A stretch of 64,000 nt of DNA from Paenibacillus sp. JNUCC-31 (GTDB lineage Bacteria > Bacillota > Bacilli > Paenibacillales > Paenibacillaceae). Position 1 is the stretch's first letter; the number at the start of each line of letters is the position of its first letter. Below the pieces are notes generated by a model. That model was not told the DNA's origin. It saw only the letters and a program-made list of their open reading frames with translations, and did not search any database. The stretch spans positions 1,116,001-1,180,000 of the forward strand of contig NZ_CP062165.1 of the NCBI RefSeq assembly GCF_014844075.1. Direction: 5' to 3'. Of the stretch, positions 44,884 to 54,450 are shown piece by piece. The translations under genes were made by a program, and so were the position numbers.

Positions 44884-47800
44884 GAGTTTTCCCCTCCCTT
44901 TTGGTGAGACAGCATGTCCCAGATTTGCTGTTTGCCTGGTTTGGACAGCAGATTATATTCGTTACCTTCGATAGTTTCATCAAATTGACAGACGGATTTG
45001 TACGGACAAAAGGTGCATGCAACCTCCTGCTGGATACGATAAGGTTCAATCGCTACATCCCCATCCGTAATCCGGGTGCCAATCTCGCGTATGTTGCTGC
45101 GCACGGAAGCAAGCAACGTATCCCATTGCTCCGGCGTAGCTACAGCTGCACTGCTGTAAAAGCTGCCATCCGCCTTAAGGGCAACCGGAATAATGGCTGA
45201 ATAGCCCTTGTCCAGGGTATTATCCATTTGAGCGATCGCATCACGGTCCGCCAGCAGCAAGCCTTTCATTTTAAACCGTTTCAACAGTTCTTGTCCTGCC
45301 TGCTCCGATGTCATGCCGTTTGCGGATTGCAGCAGCGGGTTATGCACATGGAAATACAATGTACCTCCAGGCATAGCCGATTCTCCAAGCCACTCCTCGG
45401 CAGCGCTAAGCAGCACCTCCAGGTACGTGAGCATCTGTAATGACAGGCCATAATACACCTCATGCAGTTTGAGATCAGTCTGGCTGGATTTGTAATCAAT
45501 GACTCGCAGCAGCAGACCGTTCTCTCCTTCAGCTACATCCACACGGTCAATCCGACCCACGATCTCCATCACGCAGCCGTTTTCCAGTTCAAAACGCAGC
45601 GGTGGCAGGGGTTTATCCGGTCCAAAATCAAGCTCCAGCCCAATCGGTTCAAAACTTCCGCGTCTGGACTGCTCACCCAGAATAACCGATGCCCGACTAA
45701 CAATATCCTTTAACTTGCGGAAAATGTAGCCGTACCGCTTCGTGCTGAGCAGGATTTCTCCCTGCAACTGTGGTGCGATCTGCTCCACGGTGTGCTCCGC
45801 TTCCTTTCGGCATTCCTCTGGAGACAGACTGCCCCAACTGCGATTTTCCTCTCGCAAACGTATCGCAAGCTGACTCAAGGCTGCATGGAACAGTTGTCCG
45901 ATGTCCGGAGCCTGTAAGCGGTATAGTTGGCGCTCTTTCAGCCGCAGTCCATGGGATGCAAAATGGGAGAACGGACATGCCACAAAACGCTCCATTCGCG
46001 AGACACTGGTCCTTACCTCTGTGCCATATAATCTGCGGCTGGTAGCGGTACGAAGGGGTAGCGCCCGATTGCGATAAAAGATCGATCCAAGCAGCTGCTC
46101 CAGCTGAGGTCTGCTCGTCTCCCGAGAGACATGCCAGTTGTATACCGCCCACCACATTTCAGGAATATCTTCTCCACGACGCCATCTGCGCAATTGTCCA
46201 ATCAGATAAGAGAGGCTTTGACCCGAATGAATAATGTAAGACCAGTGAGACTCTTCTGAACCCGCAACAGGAGGCTGAGCCAGTAGTGGCTGCTCGTGCA
46301 AACCAAACATCTTGCGTATATGCCGAACAATTTCTGAAGGAAGAAGTGCCTTCCCTTCATCATCTGCGACAGGATAACTCAGCCATAACTGCTTGCTCGC
46401 CGCTGTCAGGGCCGTATAGATCAGAAAGCGCTCATCCAGCATTTGTCTTGTTGCCCCCGGTCCAAGCCCCAAACCTCTTTCCGTCAACAGCTGTCGTTCC
46501 TGCTCGGTTAATACACCATCATCCTGAGGGACAGCGGGCAGTTCACCATCAACCGCACCCAGAATAAATACATACTTGATATCCTGAAGCCGTGTACGAT
46601 CCATCGACCCAACCAATACCTGATCAAGCGCTGGAGGAACAAGGCCCAATTTCAGTTCGGTCAATCCGGTCTCCATTAACCCGGCAAACAGATCCATATC
46701 CAGCCGTTCGGCCCCCATCATATCGACCATTTGGTCCAATAGATCCAGGACAGCACCCCACATTTGGCGATGCTCTCTTGAACGTTCGGGGTCCCCCTGC
46801 CCCTTGGCTTCTGCAGACATGTGATCCAGCTTCCAGGGAATCTCGGCATCCTCCAGCAACCTGAAAAGCGCCGCGCATTGATCTTTGGCTGTCTTTGCCT
46901 TTAGCATTCGTTTCTCAAAAGCACCCAGTGGATCAACAATCACCGATCGACATTTCTCCATTAAAGAAAGCATCTGTTCCCGTCCCCGACTGGGACCCTC
47001 CTGACCGTTGTCTTCCAAGGAGAGGCTGGGTACATACTTCCATGGCTTACCATCTGTCCAGCGATATCCGTGAATCCCGCAAGCCAATATATAATTTTCG
47101 AGCTGATCCATATCTTCACGTGTGATGGAGCCATCACGCGGAAGCAGCAGATCCGTTTTGACACAGCGAAATACATCCTCGTAACGCCAGCGGCGACGAA
47201 CGATATCCAGTGCGGAACGAATAAATTCAGATAGTGGATGATGCAGTTCATTTCTTCTCCGATCCAGAAAAACAGGAACGTCATAGTCTCTGAATAGGGG
47301 CTCAGCAATGTCGGCGTATGTATCCAGCTGACGAACGAGTACTGCCATATCCCGATAACGCGCACCTTCATCTTGCGCCAGACGACGCATCTCACGCAGT
47401 GCCCCTTCCATCTCCGCCCGACGGTTCTCAGCTGCATAAATTCTGACACCCGCATCACGCCCCTCACTCTTCCACCGAACCCGGCGATCGAATCCAGCTT
47501 CCAAGTGAGCGAGTCCAGGACTGCCTTCAAATCTTGGCAAAACTTCCGGTTGAAGCACAGTGGTCTCATGAAGGACACCCAGATCCTCAGCCATGCCTTT
47601 GAGGCGCGTGTATGCACTCGCTGTGGGATGGAACAGTTCCAGTTCCTCAGGAAGTGCGCCGTGGTCATAGGCACGATCCAACGTCAGTGTAATCGTCACG
47701 GAAGAGGCTTGCATCATCAGTCTTCCAATAACGCTCATTTCCTGCGGGGTAAATCCTTGAAATCCATCGATCCAGATCTGTGCATCTTGCAGCAACGCGC

Positions 47801-48386
47801 TCTCTGACAACCGCTCTGTCAGTTCAGTCAACGTGTCTTCATCGTCAATATATAGTCCAGTCAGTTCCTTTTCATAATCACGGTATATTAAAAGTAAGTC
47901 ATGCAGCTTCTCCCCCAGAATCGGTGCAGACGAGGATGAGGTATTCCATGCGGAAAATCCTTCTTCCAGTGAAGTGGGGTTAAGTTCATAACGTTTAAAC
48001 TCACTGTATAAATCATTTAAGTCTCCTATAAATCCCAGCTGGCTGCCTGATGCTCCAAACAGCTTCAATTCTTCTTTGCGACGCTGGAGCACTTTATAGA
48101 GCAACATTTTTTTTCCTTCAGCCCCAATGGGAATACGTGCAGAACCACCTGCCTCCTGCATTACCCGATAGGCCAATCGGCGAAAGCCAAGCACTTCAGC
48201 ACGCACGGTACCTTTAACAGCCCCTGAAGACACCAATGACTGCTCGGTTCGAAACGTACTTTGTTCCGGGACCAGCAGAATAAGTGGTTTGCCTTGCGGT
48301 TCCTTTTGAAGCAAGGATGTGATTTCCTGGGTAATCAGCGCACTCTTGCCGCTGCCTGCCCGGCCAATAATAAAGCGTACAGACAT
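44880..48386 (-). CDS. addB: AddAB helicase-nuclease, subunit B
   Basis: A 1168-residue AddB. The N-terminal ATP-binding motif is FIIGRAGSGKSALITQEI. The helicase-like core is inactive for unwinding in the family and used for Chi recognition. The C-terminal nuclease domain has LLRVIDYKSSQTDLKLHEVY and an iron-sulfur staple: CPFSHF upstream and CTFCPYKSVCQF near the end give the four cysteines. It is the first gene of addB-addA-sbcD-sbcC, the same order as in B. subtilis. Confidence 0.96.
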   Translation of the reverse strand: MSVRFIIGRAGSGKSALITQEITSLLQKEPQGKPLILLVPEQSTFRTEQSLVSSGAVKGTVRAEVLGFRRLAYRVMQEAGGSARIPIGAEGKKMLLYKVLQRRKEELKLFGASGSQLGFIGDLNDLYSEFKRYELNPTSLEEGFSAWNTSSSSAPILGEKLHDLLLIYRDYEKELTGLYIDDEDTLTELTERLSESALLQDAQIWIDGFQGFTPQEMSVIGRLMMQASSVTITLTLDRAYDHGALPEELELFHPTASAYTRLKGMAEDLGVLHETTVLQPEVLPRFEGSPGLAHLEAGFDRRVRWKSEGRDAGVRIYAAENRRAEMEGALREMRRLAQDEGARYRDMAVLVRQLDTYADIAEPLFRDYDVPVFLDRRRNELHHPLSEFIRSALDIVRRRWRYEDVFRCVKTDLLLPRDGSITREDMDQLENYILACGIHGYRWTDGKPWKYVPSLSLEDNGQEGPSRGREQMLSLMEKCRSVIVDPLGAFEKRMLKAKTAKDQCAALFRLLEDAEIPWKLDHMSAEAKGQGDPERSREHRQMWGAVLDLLDQMVDMMGAERLDMDLFAGLMETGLTELKLGLVPPALDQVLVGSMDRTRLQDIKYVFILGAVDGELPAVPQDDGVLTEQERQLLTERGLGLGPGATRQMLDERFLIYTALTAASKQLWLSYPVADDEGKALLPSEIVRHIRKMFGLHEQPLLAQPPVAGSEESHWSYIIHSGQSLSYLIGQLRRWRRGEDIPEMWWAVYNWHVSRETSRPQLEQLLGSIFYRNRALPLRTATSRRLYGTEVRTSVSRMERFVACPFSHFASHGLRLKERQLYRLQAPDIGQLFHAALSQLAIRLREENRSWGSLSPEECRKEAEHTVEQIAPQLQGEILLSTKRYGYIFRKLKDIVSRASVILGEQSRRGSFEPIGLELDFGPDKPLPPLRFELENGCVMEIVGRIDRVDVAEGENGLLLRVIDYKSSQTDLKLHEVYYGLSLQMLTYLEVLLSAAEEWLGESAMPGGTLYFHVHNPLLQSANGMTSEQAGQELLKRFKMKGLLLADRDAIAQMDNTLDKGYSAIIPVALKADGSFYSSAAVATPEQWDTLLASVRSNIREIGTRITDGDVAIEPYRIQQEVACTFCPYKSVCQFDETIEGNEYNLLSKPGKQQIWDMLSHQKGGENS

Positions 48387-48502
48387 GTTTAATCCTCCAA
48401 ACCATCACGAACAAGATTTTAATTCCCAGTATAACATATCTGGCTTGGTTCGGAACATACGTTTGCCACTATCAGGTAATTTCATAGACCCTCAGCAGCG
48501 CA

Positions 48503-48540
48503 CAACAAAAAGTCCACAGTTTATCCAAACTGTGGACTCT
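48503..48540 (-). terminator. Terminator after the RlmI-like gene
   Basis: Perfect 12-bp stem AGTCCACAGTTT (48511-48522) / AAACTGTGGACT (48527-48538), followed on the minus strand by TTTTTGTTG. Confidence 0.92.
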
Positions 48541-48589
48541 TTGCCTGAATATATATCGATATGTTCGATCCACAATTGAAATCGCACGA

Positions 48590-49966
48590 TTAGTTCTTTT
48601 TACTGCGCACTTCAAAAATGGCGAATTTCAGATAATGACCTTCGTCTACACCCAAAATTTGCGGGTGATCCTTGCCAGCTGCTTTCCAGTCAATCAGACG
48701 CAGCACTTTGCCTGCATCCTCGGCTGCATCCGCAATCGTTTCCAGGAAGAGGTCTGGACGCATGTGGTAAGAACAGCTTGCCGTTACCAGATACCCTCCC
48801 TCGTTCACCAGTTTCATCCCTTGCAGGTTGATGTCTTTATATCCGCGGCATGCACCTTTGACCGCTGATTTCGTTTTGGCAAATGCCGGCGGATCAAGGA
48901 TGACCACATCGAACGTTTTACCACCGGCTGCAAGCGCTTTGGAAGTATCCACTTTCTGTTCTCCGGCACGCGCACGTGCATTACGGTCATCGAGGCCTTT
49001 GACCTGCTCACGTAAGTATTGGAATGCATCCGCAACGACAAATTCGACCCTGTCAGTGAAACCGTTCAGCTCTACGTTGATTCGTGCACTTTCAATCGCA
49101 TGCTCTGAGATATCAAGGCATGTTACTTTTTTGGCTCCATATTTACAGGCGTTCAACGTGAAGCTGCCTGTGTGTGAGAAACATTCCAGCACCGTTGCCC
49201 CGTCCCAATAAGGGAACGTCACTACCTTGCCGCTTTTGTTCACAGGAAGCCATTGCTCCGAACCATCCTGCTCAGTCTGTTGGAGCGTAATGCCACTCTT
49301 GTAGCCCCACCCCTTCATAAGAGGTTCGATCGCTGCACGATTCTCGCGCTGGTCGAAGAAGTACCCAGTCTTCTGGCCTTCCACGATATCGACCTTAATG
49401 AGCAATCCATTCTCAGTTACCGTGACATGACGCGGGCAATCCCCATATAGAGGTCCCTTCGTCTGCTCCAAACCTTCCAGTTCACGAATGGGAACATCAC
49501 TGCGTTCATAGATCCCCTCAGGCTGCATCACTTCAACGAGAGCTTGTACGATCGCTTCACGACAACGGTCCATGCCCAGTGTGAGCAACTGTACAACAAG
49601 AATACTGCCAAAGCGGTCAACAATCAGACCTGGCAGAAAATCAGCTTCCCCATAAACGAGACGATACGCCTCTCCATCCCGGATAAAACGCTCCCTGTGG
49701 CGCAAGCAATCACGAAAACGCGCTGCAAAAAAAGAAGTGTCCATCTGTTCAAATCCCAAAGGCTGATAGGCTACGACTCTAACGGTAATTTGAGATGCTG
49801 GGTTATAGTAACCCGTCGCTAAATAGCGACCTTGATGATTCAATACGTTGACCAACTGTCCCGGCTCGGGGTTTCCTTCAACAGAGGCGATTTCATTGTT
49901 AAATATCCATGGATGAGCATGTTCAAGCCGCTTTTTGCGACTGCGTTCCAGTGTAACGGATGGCAA
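48590..49966 (-). CDS. Class I SAM-dependent rRNA methyltransferase, RlmI/RlmL-like
   Basis: A ~458-residue protein beginning about PSVTLERSRKKRLEHAHPWI, with an N-terminal PUA domain (RYLATGYYNPASQITVRV) and a Rossmann methyltransferase: KTGYFFDQRENR, ATVLECFSHTGSFTLNACKYG, FDVVILDPPAFAKTKS and VTASCSYHM. Family members methylate C5 of a cytosine in 23S rRNA (RlmI); the target here is inferred. The start is probably the TTG at 49966. The frame remains open far upstream to 50473, but that part translates the duplicated repeats and shows no similarity to the family, so I exclude it. About 25 extra residues near GSEQWLPVNKSGKVVTF are an insertion. Confidence 0.85.
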   Translation of the reverse strand: MPSVTLERSRKKRLEHAHPWIFNNEIASVEGNPEPGQLVNVLNHQGRYLATGYYNPASQITVRVVAYQPLGFEQMDTSFFAARFRDCLRHRERFIRDGEAYRLVYGEADFLPGLIVDRFGSILVVQLLTLGMDRCREAIVQALVEVMQPEGIYERSDVPIRELEGLEQTKGPLYGDCPRHVTVTENGLLIKVDIVEGQKTGYFFDQRENRAAIEPLMKGWGYKSGITLQQTEQDGSEQWLPVNKSGKVVTFPYWDGATVLECFSHTGSFTLNACKYGAKKVTCLDISEHAIESARINVELNGFTDRVEFVVADAFQYLREQVKGLDDRNARARAGEQKVDTSKALAAGGKTFDVVILDPPAFAKTKSAVKGACRGYKDINLQGMKLVNEGGYLVTASCSYHMRPDLFLETIADAAEDAGKVLRLIDWKAAGKDHPQILGVDEGHYLKFAIFEVRSKKN

Positions 49967-50029
49967 GATCGATTCACTTCTTTCATAGTTAGTTGAAAAG
50001 ATAGGTTTGGTGCAAAGGAGACCGCTGCG

Positions 50030-50238
50030 GGAATGGATTGGACTTTCGATCGCTGTTGTCTCCAGATTTTTCTGATTCCCTTTCTCAAAAGGGAAAATCC
50101 AGAGACAAAGGCGAACGTTTCGCTTCTTCAGTTCCAATTCCATCCCCTCCGCTACGTTTGCAGAATCTCCGTATCTTTCGAATAGGGGGGCGGTAATTGG
50201 GGTGACCATTGTCGGGGTGGATCGGACTTTCGATCGCT
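50030..50238. repeat. Dispersed hairpin repeat, copy 2 (with right-hand unit)
   Basis: The hairpin has TTGTCTC (50056-50062) with GAGACAA (50102-50108), GATTTT (50065-50070) with AAAATC (50094-50099), and CCCTTT/AAAGGG inside. The ~118 bp from 50121 onward recur almost unchanged at 50376. It lies upstream of the RlmI-like gene, outside its probable coding part. Confidence 0.8.
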
Positions 50239-50284
50239 TTTGCGTCGTACAGATGAATCTCAAATTCCACACTTGCCACTGCAA

Positions 50285-50520
50285 TGACAGAACAACCTTC
50301 CGATCGCTGTTACCCTCAGATTTTTTTGATTCCTTTTTCACTATAGGAAAAATCCGAGGAAAAAGGCGAGCGCTTCGCTTCTTCAGTTCCAATTCCATCC
50401 CCTCCGCTCCGTTTGCAGAATCTCCGTATCTTTTGAATAGGGGTTCGGTAATTGGGGTGACCGCTTCGGGCATGGATCGGGCTTTTGATCACTGCTGTCT
50501 CCAGAATTCCGTTAGCTGTC
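50285..50520. repeat. Dispersed hairpin repeat, copy 3 (tandem with copy 2)
   Basis: The left flank GACAGAACAACCTTCCGATC matches copies 1 and 4. The hairpin has CCTC (50314-50317) with GAGG (50356-50359), GATTTT (50319-50324) with AAAATC (50349-50354) and an inner TCCT/AGGA. The right-hand unit 50376-50493 duplicates 50121-50238. Together with copy 2 it fills most of the 616 bp between the RlmI-like gene and the cotransporter gene. Confidence 0.8.
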
Positions 50521-50582
50521 ATGGTTGTCCTTGCTTTCTCATAGGATGAGATAAGGACATGCACGGAAGGAATGATTATCTT

Positions 50583-51584
50583 ATGTTCAGAGACGTTGTG
50601 TTGCCCCTGTTATACGGGCTTCTTATCTTTTTTGGCGGGATGAAGCTGATGGAAACCGCCTTGCAACGGATGGCAGGGCCGATGTTGGTTGGCTGGCTGG
50701 ACCGGGCTACCTCTGCTCCCTGGAAAGGCATGGCTTTCAGCGCAGGTGCCACAGCGGTACTGCAAAGCAGCACTGCTGTCACGGTACTCACCATTGGACT
50801 GGCTAATGCCCGATTGATTACGTACGGACGCACACTTGGCATTATCCTCGGCACGAACATCGGGACGTGCCTGACGACGGAACTGGTTGGACTGCAGATC
50901 GGGCGTGCTTCCCTGCCTCTGCTTGCCCTGTCCCTGACGGGATGGGCTGTCTTTGTTGTGCTTGGTGAACGCAATCAGGCAGCTCCAGAGCGCATGCGCC
51001 GGACTCTGTTCAACATGCAATACAGTTTCCTCGCAGCTGCCGGATTTGCTCTCGTCATGACAGGCATACAAGTAATGCAGTCCATAGCCGTACCGCTGCG
51101 AAGCATGGGCGTATTTCAGTGGTTTCTGGACCGCTCAGCCGACAGTTTGTGGTGGGGCTTCCTGGCCGGCGCGTGTCTGACGGCGCTCATTCATAGCAGC
51201 GCCGCCGTCATCAGCATGGCGATTACGCTTGCAGCCACAGGGGTATTACCTGTGGAAATCGGCATCGCCATTGTGATCGGGTCCAACGTGGGGACCTGCA
51301 TCACCGCCGTGATTGCTTCCGCTGGCGGAGCATCCGCAGGCAAATTTGTCGCAGCCTCCCATGTCGTATTAAACATCGCGGGGGCGCTGCTATTTATGCC
51401 GCTGATCGGCCAGCTGCATGCAGCTTCGGCCTGGCTGTCAGCGGATAACGGGGCACAGATTGCGCATGCCCAGACCCTTTTTAACGTTACCAGTTCCCTG
51501 CTTGCGCTGCCATTCTGTTACTTGCCCATCTGGCACAAAAAACCACCGGTCTCCACCCCAGTGGCGAAGTCACCCGTGGCCTGA
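50583..51584 (+). CDS. Na/Pi cotransporter family membrane protein
   Basis: A 333-residue polytopic protein with two inverted Na_Pi_cotrans repeats: the first contains ATAVLQSSTAVTVLTIGLAN, the second ALIHSSAAVISMAITLAATG, each a QSS/HSS motif lining the substrate path. GTNIGTC and GSNVGTC are the matching second motifs. It probably carries phosphate with sodium, or a related anion. There is no C-terminal PhoU-like domain, unlike some relatives. The start is the ATG at 50583 behind AAGGA. It is the only plus-strand gene between 11.8 kb and the right edge. Confidence 0.9.
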   Translation: MFRDVVLPLLYGLLIFFGGMKLMETALQRMAGPMLVGWLDRATSAPWKGMAFSAGATAVLQSSTAVTVLTIGLANARLITYGRTLGIILGTNIGTCLTTELVGLQIGRASLPLLALSLTGWAVFVVLGERNQAAPERMRRTLFNMQYSFLAAAGFALVMTGIQVMQSIAVPLRSMGVFQWFLDRSADSLWWGFLAGACLTALIHSSAAVISMAITLAATGVLPVEIGIAIVIGSNVGTCITAVIASAGGASAGKFVAASHVVLNIAGALLFMPLIGQLHAASAWLSADNGAQIAHAQTLFNVTSSLLALPFCYLPIWHKKPPVSTPVAKSPVA

Positions 51585-51652
51585 TGTATTGAACCCTATC
51601 GACAAGCTGTAGCCATACGTGCCACAACCAAGAAAATAGGTCTGTTATTTCA

Positions 51653-52087
51653 TTACACGTTAAAGCCCAATTTATTCAGTGCCTCACGTAAAATGTCATC
51701 GTTATTATCGTACCCGCTTTGCTGCTGTCTGGACCATGCTTCTTCCGGAGCATACCAATCCACACCTTTGATTTCTTCAATCTGAGGCTGGAGATCGCCG
51801 CTTTCCGCTTCAACGAGATAATAATGAACTTCCTTGTCCACTGGACCAAACTCTGCATGCTGGTACGTATAGGCGATGATATCAACCGGCTCTACAATCC
51901 GGCCCACCATACCCGTCTCTTCCAGAATCTCGCGCAGAGCCGTTTGTTCGATGGTTTCTCCATCTTCCATTTTGCCCTTGGCAAGAGTCGTTTTGCCATA
52001 ACGATCTACAATCAATTGAATTTGAAGCTTTCCGTCTTCCCCAGTACGGTACACAACGCCGCCTGCCGAAATTTCCTTTTTGTTCAT
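51653..52087 (-). CDS. Nudix hydrolase
   Basis: A 144-residue Nudix protein. The Nudix box is complete: GKMEDGETIEQTALREILEE followed by TGM, with metal-binding glutamates. The N-terminal SAGGVVYRTGEDGKLQIQ strand is typical of MutT/ApaH-like members acting on oxidised or diadenosine nucleotides; the substrate cannot be read. The ATG at 52087 follows GGGGGAGAGC; a longer frame upstream overlaps the mtaB region without a ribosome site. It lies 31 bp after its mtaB neighbour's end at 52199. Confidence 0.92.
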   Translation of the reverse strand: MNKKEISAGGVVYRTGEDGKLQIQLIVDRYGKTTLAKGKMEDGETIEQTALREILEETGMVGRIVEPVDIIAYTYQHAEFGPVDKEVHYYLVEAESGDLQPQIEEIKGVDWYAPEEAWSRQQQSGYDNNDDILREALNKLGFNV

Positions 52088-52198
52088 CTTGCTCTCCCCC
52101 AATAACGGAATAGTCTTCATCTTTTTCGGAAAAAGAAGGACCTCATCTCCCGGGTATACGTTCCCCAAGGAAATGAAATCCTTGTTACCAACGCTCGA

Positions 52199-53545
52199 TT
52201 ACATCGCTGCGGACTTCAGATTTTCTTCCAACACTCGAACCAGCGTTGCCTGGCTCTCATTCACACCTGCCTCGGTCACTTTGACTCGGCACACTTTACC
52301 GACCATATCCAGGGATCCATCGAAGACCAGTTGAATGTAGTTGTCACTGTATCCGTGCAGTTTGCCACTACCCTCGCGGCCCTTGGCCTCGCCTTCAGGT
52401 ATGACATCCAGTACCTGTCCCACAAACTGCTTGGCGTATGCCAGCTGCATTTGCTCCGACAGATCAATCAGTTCATGTACGCGGGCATTTTTGACATCCT
52501 CGTCCACCTGATCCTCCATTCTTGCGGCCGGTGTACCGGTCCGTTTGGAGTAAGGGAATACGTGCATCTCGGAAAAACCGATTTTCTTCATCAGCTCATA
52601 ACCGTTACGGAACATCTCATCCGTTTCACCCGGAAAACCAACAATGACGTCGGTCGTAATCGCTACATCCGGCATCGCTTCCCGAATGCGAAGCATTTTA
52701 TTATAAAACTCTTCGGTCGTATATTTGCGGCGCATACGCTTCAGCACCGTGTCATCGCCCGCTTGCAGCGGAATATGGAAGTGGCGAACGAGCTTATCGG
52801 AACGTTTGATGACATCCAGCATCCGGTCATCAATCTGGCTTGCTTCGATCGAACTGATCCGAATACGCTCCAAACCTTCTACTTTATCCAGATCCCATAG
52901 CAGATCCGTCAGATCGTAGTTCTCCATGTCATCCCCGTATCCACCCGTATGAATACCTGTCAGAACAATCTCCTTGTATCCGGCATGCACGAGCTGATGA
53001 GCCTGTTGAATGATGCTGTTCGCTTCCCGGCTACGGGAGAGTCCACGCGACCACGGAATAATACAGAATGTGCAGAAGTTATTGCAGCCATCCTGAATTT
53101 TCAGGAATGCGCGTGTACGATCAGCAAAATCCGGTACGTCCATCTCTTCAAATACCCGTGTCTTCATAATGTTGCGCACTGCGTTAACAGGCTGTCGGGA
53201 TTCCTGAATTTCCTTGACATATGGCAAAATTTTGTCCCGATCCTGTGTACCGATGACCAGATCCACACCAGGGATGTCCAGAATCTCTGCCGGAGAAGTC
53301 TGCGCGTAGCAGCCGGTTACGGCTACAATCGCATCCGGGTTGCGCCGAATGGCACGACGGATAATTTGACGGCTCTTTTTGTCGCCGGTATTGGTTACTG
53401 TACAAGTATTAATCAAGTATACATCCGCTGTCTGTTCGTCGAAGTCTACCTGCTCGTATCCTTCGTTTTTGAACAATTGCCAAATCGCCTCTGTATCATA
53501 AAAGTTAACTTTGCAGCCCAAGGTGTAAAACGCCACGGATGGCAT
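52199..53545 (-). CDS. mtaB: tRNA t6A37 methylthiotransferase MtaB
   Basis: A 448-residue radical-SAM enzyme. The N-terminal UPF0004 domain starts FYTLGCKVNFYDTEAIWQLF with its cluster cysteines (GCKVN, INTCTVT, TGCYAQT). The radical-SAM motif is DGCNNFCTFCIIPWSRG. The C-terminal TRAM domain follows. MtaB converts t6A37 to ms2t6A37 in ANN-decoding tRNAs. It begins 2 bp after the rsmE stop, in the prmA-protease-rsmE-mtaB run, and matches Bacillus yqeV in position. Confidence 0.96.
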   Translation of the reverse strand: MPSVAFYTLGCKVNFYDTEAIWQLFKNEGYEQVDFDEQTADVYLINTCTVTNTGDKKSRQIIRRAIRRNPDAIVAVTGCYAQTSPAEILDIPGVDLVIGTQDRDKILPYVKEIQESRQPVNAVRNIMKTRVFEEMDVPDFADRTRAFLKIQDGCNNFCTFCIIPWSRGLSRSREANSIIQQAHQLVHAGYKEIVLTGIHTGGYGDDMENYDLTDLLWDLDKVEGLERIRISSIEASQIDDRMLDVIKRSDKLVRHFHIPLQAGDDTVLKRMRRKYTTEEFYNKMLRIREAMPDVAITTDVIVGFPGETDEMFRNGYELMKKIGFSEMHVFPYSKRTGTPAARMEDQVDEDVKNARVHELIDLSEQMQLAYAKQFVGQVLDVIPEGEAKGREGSGKLHGYSDNYIQLVFDGSLDMVGKVCRVKVTEAGVNESQATLVRVLEENLKSAAM

Positions 53546-53547
53546 AA

Positions 53548-54312
53548 TTACATCCCCCCCATTTCTCCGGATTCATATAACACACAAGTGAGCGCAGCCA
53601 TTCCAGCTGTCTCTGCCCGCAGAATGCGTTTGCCCAATCCTACGGAAACCGCGCCCGCCTGATCGGCTTCAAGCGTCTCCTTTTCGGAGAATCCACCTTC
53701 AGGTCCAACAACGATCAACACTTCGGCCCTTGCATCAGGTGCAAGCTGCTCCACAAACGGCTTCAATGCATCTCTTAATTGCTTGCCGTTTTCTTTTTCA
53801 TAACAATAACATACCAAATTGTAGGCCTCAAAAGAAGATAGCAGCCCTTTCCAGGAAAGTGGCTGCTCGACGGATGGGATGCGGTTCCGATGACTCTGCT
53901 CAGCGGCTTCCTTGGCGATTTTCCGCCACCGATCCAACCGTTTGCCCTCTTTCTTGGCGTCATATTGCACAATCGTACGTTCCGAAAGGAAGGGAACAAA
54001 GGAGACAGCCCCAATTTCGGTACATCTCTGGATAACCGTCTCCATCTTGTCGCCTTTCGGCAAACTTTGGGCCACCGTAACACGAATACGTGCTTCATGG
54101 TCCATCTCAAGCGGCTCCACAATGGTCGCTGTTACTTGCTGAGCTTCGATGCTTTCAATCTCTACCAAAGCTTCTTTGGAGTTTCCGTCACTGACAATCA
54201 GTTTATCTCCAGGTTTACCACGCATCACCTTTCCAATATGGCGCGCATCATCACCCGTGATGACCACGGAATGTTCATTAAACTGTTCTGCAGATACAAA
54301 ATAACGCTGCAT
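53548..54312 (-). CDS. rsmE: 16S rRNA (uracil(1498)-N3)-methyltransferase RsmE
   Basis: A 254-residue SPOUT methyltransferase, starting MQRYFVSAEQFNEHSVVITG. The N-terminal PUA-like domain carries DDARHIGKVMRGKPGDKL; the knot region near the end has LIVVGPEGGFSEKE and VSLGKRILRAETA-type motifs (VGLGKRILRAETAGMAAL). It methylates U1498 of 16S rRNA. The ATG at 54312 has GGTGG eight bases upstream; the frame is open to 54402, but those residues do not belong to the family. Confidence 0.95.
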   Translation of the reverse strand: MQRYFVSAEQFNEHSVVITGDDARHIGKVMRGKPGDKLIVSDGNSKEALVEIESIEAQQVTATIVEPLEMDHEARIRVTVAQSLPKGDKMETVIQRCTEIGAVSFVPFLSERTIVQYDAKKEGKRLDRWRKIAKEAAEQSHRNRIPSVEQPLSWKGLLSSFEAYNLVCYCYEKENGKQLRDALKPFVEQLAPDARAEVLIVVGPEGGFSEKETLEADQAGAVSVGLGKRILRAETAGMAALTCVLYESGEMGGM

Positions 54313-54450
54313 AAGTCTGTCCACCCATTCTATCCTGTTATGATTGAAATTCACCCCGCCTAACGGCAGGCGTGAATCCAATCGCCACAGATGATCATAC
54401 AACTTTTATGTCCTTCTGACCAGTATTTCAGTCCCATACACTATACGTTT

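Noticed and set aside
49967..50473. N-terminal extension of the RlmI-like gene
   Set aside because: It translates the duplicated repeat units, has no relation to the family and lies beyond the probable TTG start.
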